Shown here in pieces: positions 63,815 to 64,000 of a stretch of DNA of 64,000 bases. The DNA is taken from assembly GCF_017656475.1 (NCBI RefSeq), contig NZ_JACDNT010000006.1, forward strand, positions 1-64,000, read 5' to 3'. Source of the stretch: Archaeoglobus sp. (GTDB taxonomy: Archaea > Halobacteriota > Archaeoglobi > Archaeoglobales > Archaeoglobaceae). The position numbers and the translations under genes are program-made. Under the pieces are notes generated by a model. That model searched no databases. It saw nothing but the letters and a program-made list of their open reading frames with translations, and was not told the DNA's origin. Numbering within the stretch: the first letter of the stretch is position 1; the number at the start of each line of letters is the position of its first letter.

Positions 63815-64000
63815 ATCCTCTCTTCGCCTGACAGAAATAATAAGTTTTTTGGTCTCCCATTGTGAGGTTCATTATTTTTGGGATAGATATTATTATAATT
63901 TTTTAATGCAAGTAATGTGGAAAATATAGAATTAAATGATAAGTACCAAAATTTAAAAATTAAGATTTCCTCACTATCCCGATTCTCACTTTCTTGCCTT

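Overview
The window reads as an archaeal chromosome of the Archaeoglobus type. The grounds are: a CO dehydrogenase alpha/epsilon pair of the archaeal ACDS complex; archaeal-type MptA; UPF0147, SSSCA1-like, DUF2073 and DUF2072 small proteins; a dual IMPase/FBPase next to NAD kinase; many AMP-forming acyl-CoA synthetases and acyl-CoA dehydrogenases; TATA boxes about 25 nt before start codons (leaderless genes) in first position, with GAGGTGA-type ribosome sites inside operons; and archaeal guide RNAs with K-turns. Species identity is inferred from gene content only; no database was consulted. Coding density is high and operons are short. 

Layout. 1-1,700: end of a tRNA, then an AT-rich stretch of small, partly broken ORFs. 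1.7-6.3 kb: a frameshifted acyl-CoA ligase and cdhBA. 6.5-9.7 kb: an iron module (feoA, DtxR-type repressor, feoB, a small membrane protein) and two DUF5320 genes, with TTAGG-based promoter motifs. 9.8-17.6 kb: acetyl-CoA synthetase, a cation diffusion facilitator fused to a NifX-like domain, a DUF1847 protein, and a three-gene exported molybdopterin oxidoreductase. 17.8-22.2 kb: an unknown protein, then Mrp, two ferredoxin-containing MinD-like ATPases, a small helical protein and two NifX-like proteins. 22.4-23.3 kb: a decayed secreted papain-like gene, a lone CRISPR-repeat-like sequence and tRNA-Arg. 23.3-31.2 kb: sdhABCD, an orphan ABC ATPase, a second acetyl-CoA-synthetase-like enzyme, adenylate kinase, a hydrolase with its HTH regulator. 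31.5-37.9 kb: acyl-CoA dehydrogenase, aroC plus a tautomerase, a biotin-type ECF transporter, a KaiC-like protein without P-loop and a divergent RHH-like protein. 38-43 kb: a lipid/acyl-CoA operon (SCP-2 domain, acyl-CoA dehydrogenase, two tandem acetoacetate-decarboxylase-like proteins, 3-hydroxyacyl-CoA dehydrogenase), then MazG. 43-49.4 kb: mptA, a phospholipase-D-like protein, the GTPase/DUF2073/Zn-ribbon trio, a three-hairpin H/ACA guide RNA, nadK, IMPase/FBPase, a dolichol-kinase-like protein, UPF0147. 49.4-55.4 kb: SSSCA1-like, TPR protein, long-chain acyl-CoA synthetase, GNAT, aminotransferase, an AF2212-type/VapC toxin-antitoxin pair and a box C/D sRNA. 55.4-63.8 kb: sufBC, an AIR-synthase-like protein, an unknown helical protein, a metallo-beta-lactamase protein, a ferredoxin protein, leuB/leuD, a VIT1-like transporter, a zinc-binding protein and a NifU C-terminal domain. 

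Working together. Two themes dominate. One is acyl-CoA metabolism: four acyl/acetyl-CoA synthetases, two acyl-CoA dehydrogenases, 3-hydroxyacyl-CoA dehydrogenase, and CODH for cleaving acetyl-CoA. The other is metal and Fe-S homeostasis: FeoAB, the DtxR-type repressor, CDF-NifX, NifX-like proteins, MinD-ferredoxin ATPases, Mrp, SufBC, NifU and VIT1. These would serve the many Fe-S and Mo enzymes. The most interesting items are a shared TTAGG-type promoter element joining feoA, DUF5320 and NifX genes; two well-formed guide RNAs; and genes with single-base frameshifts.
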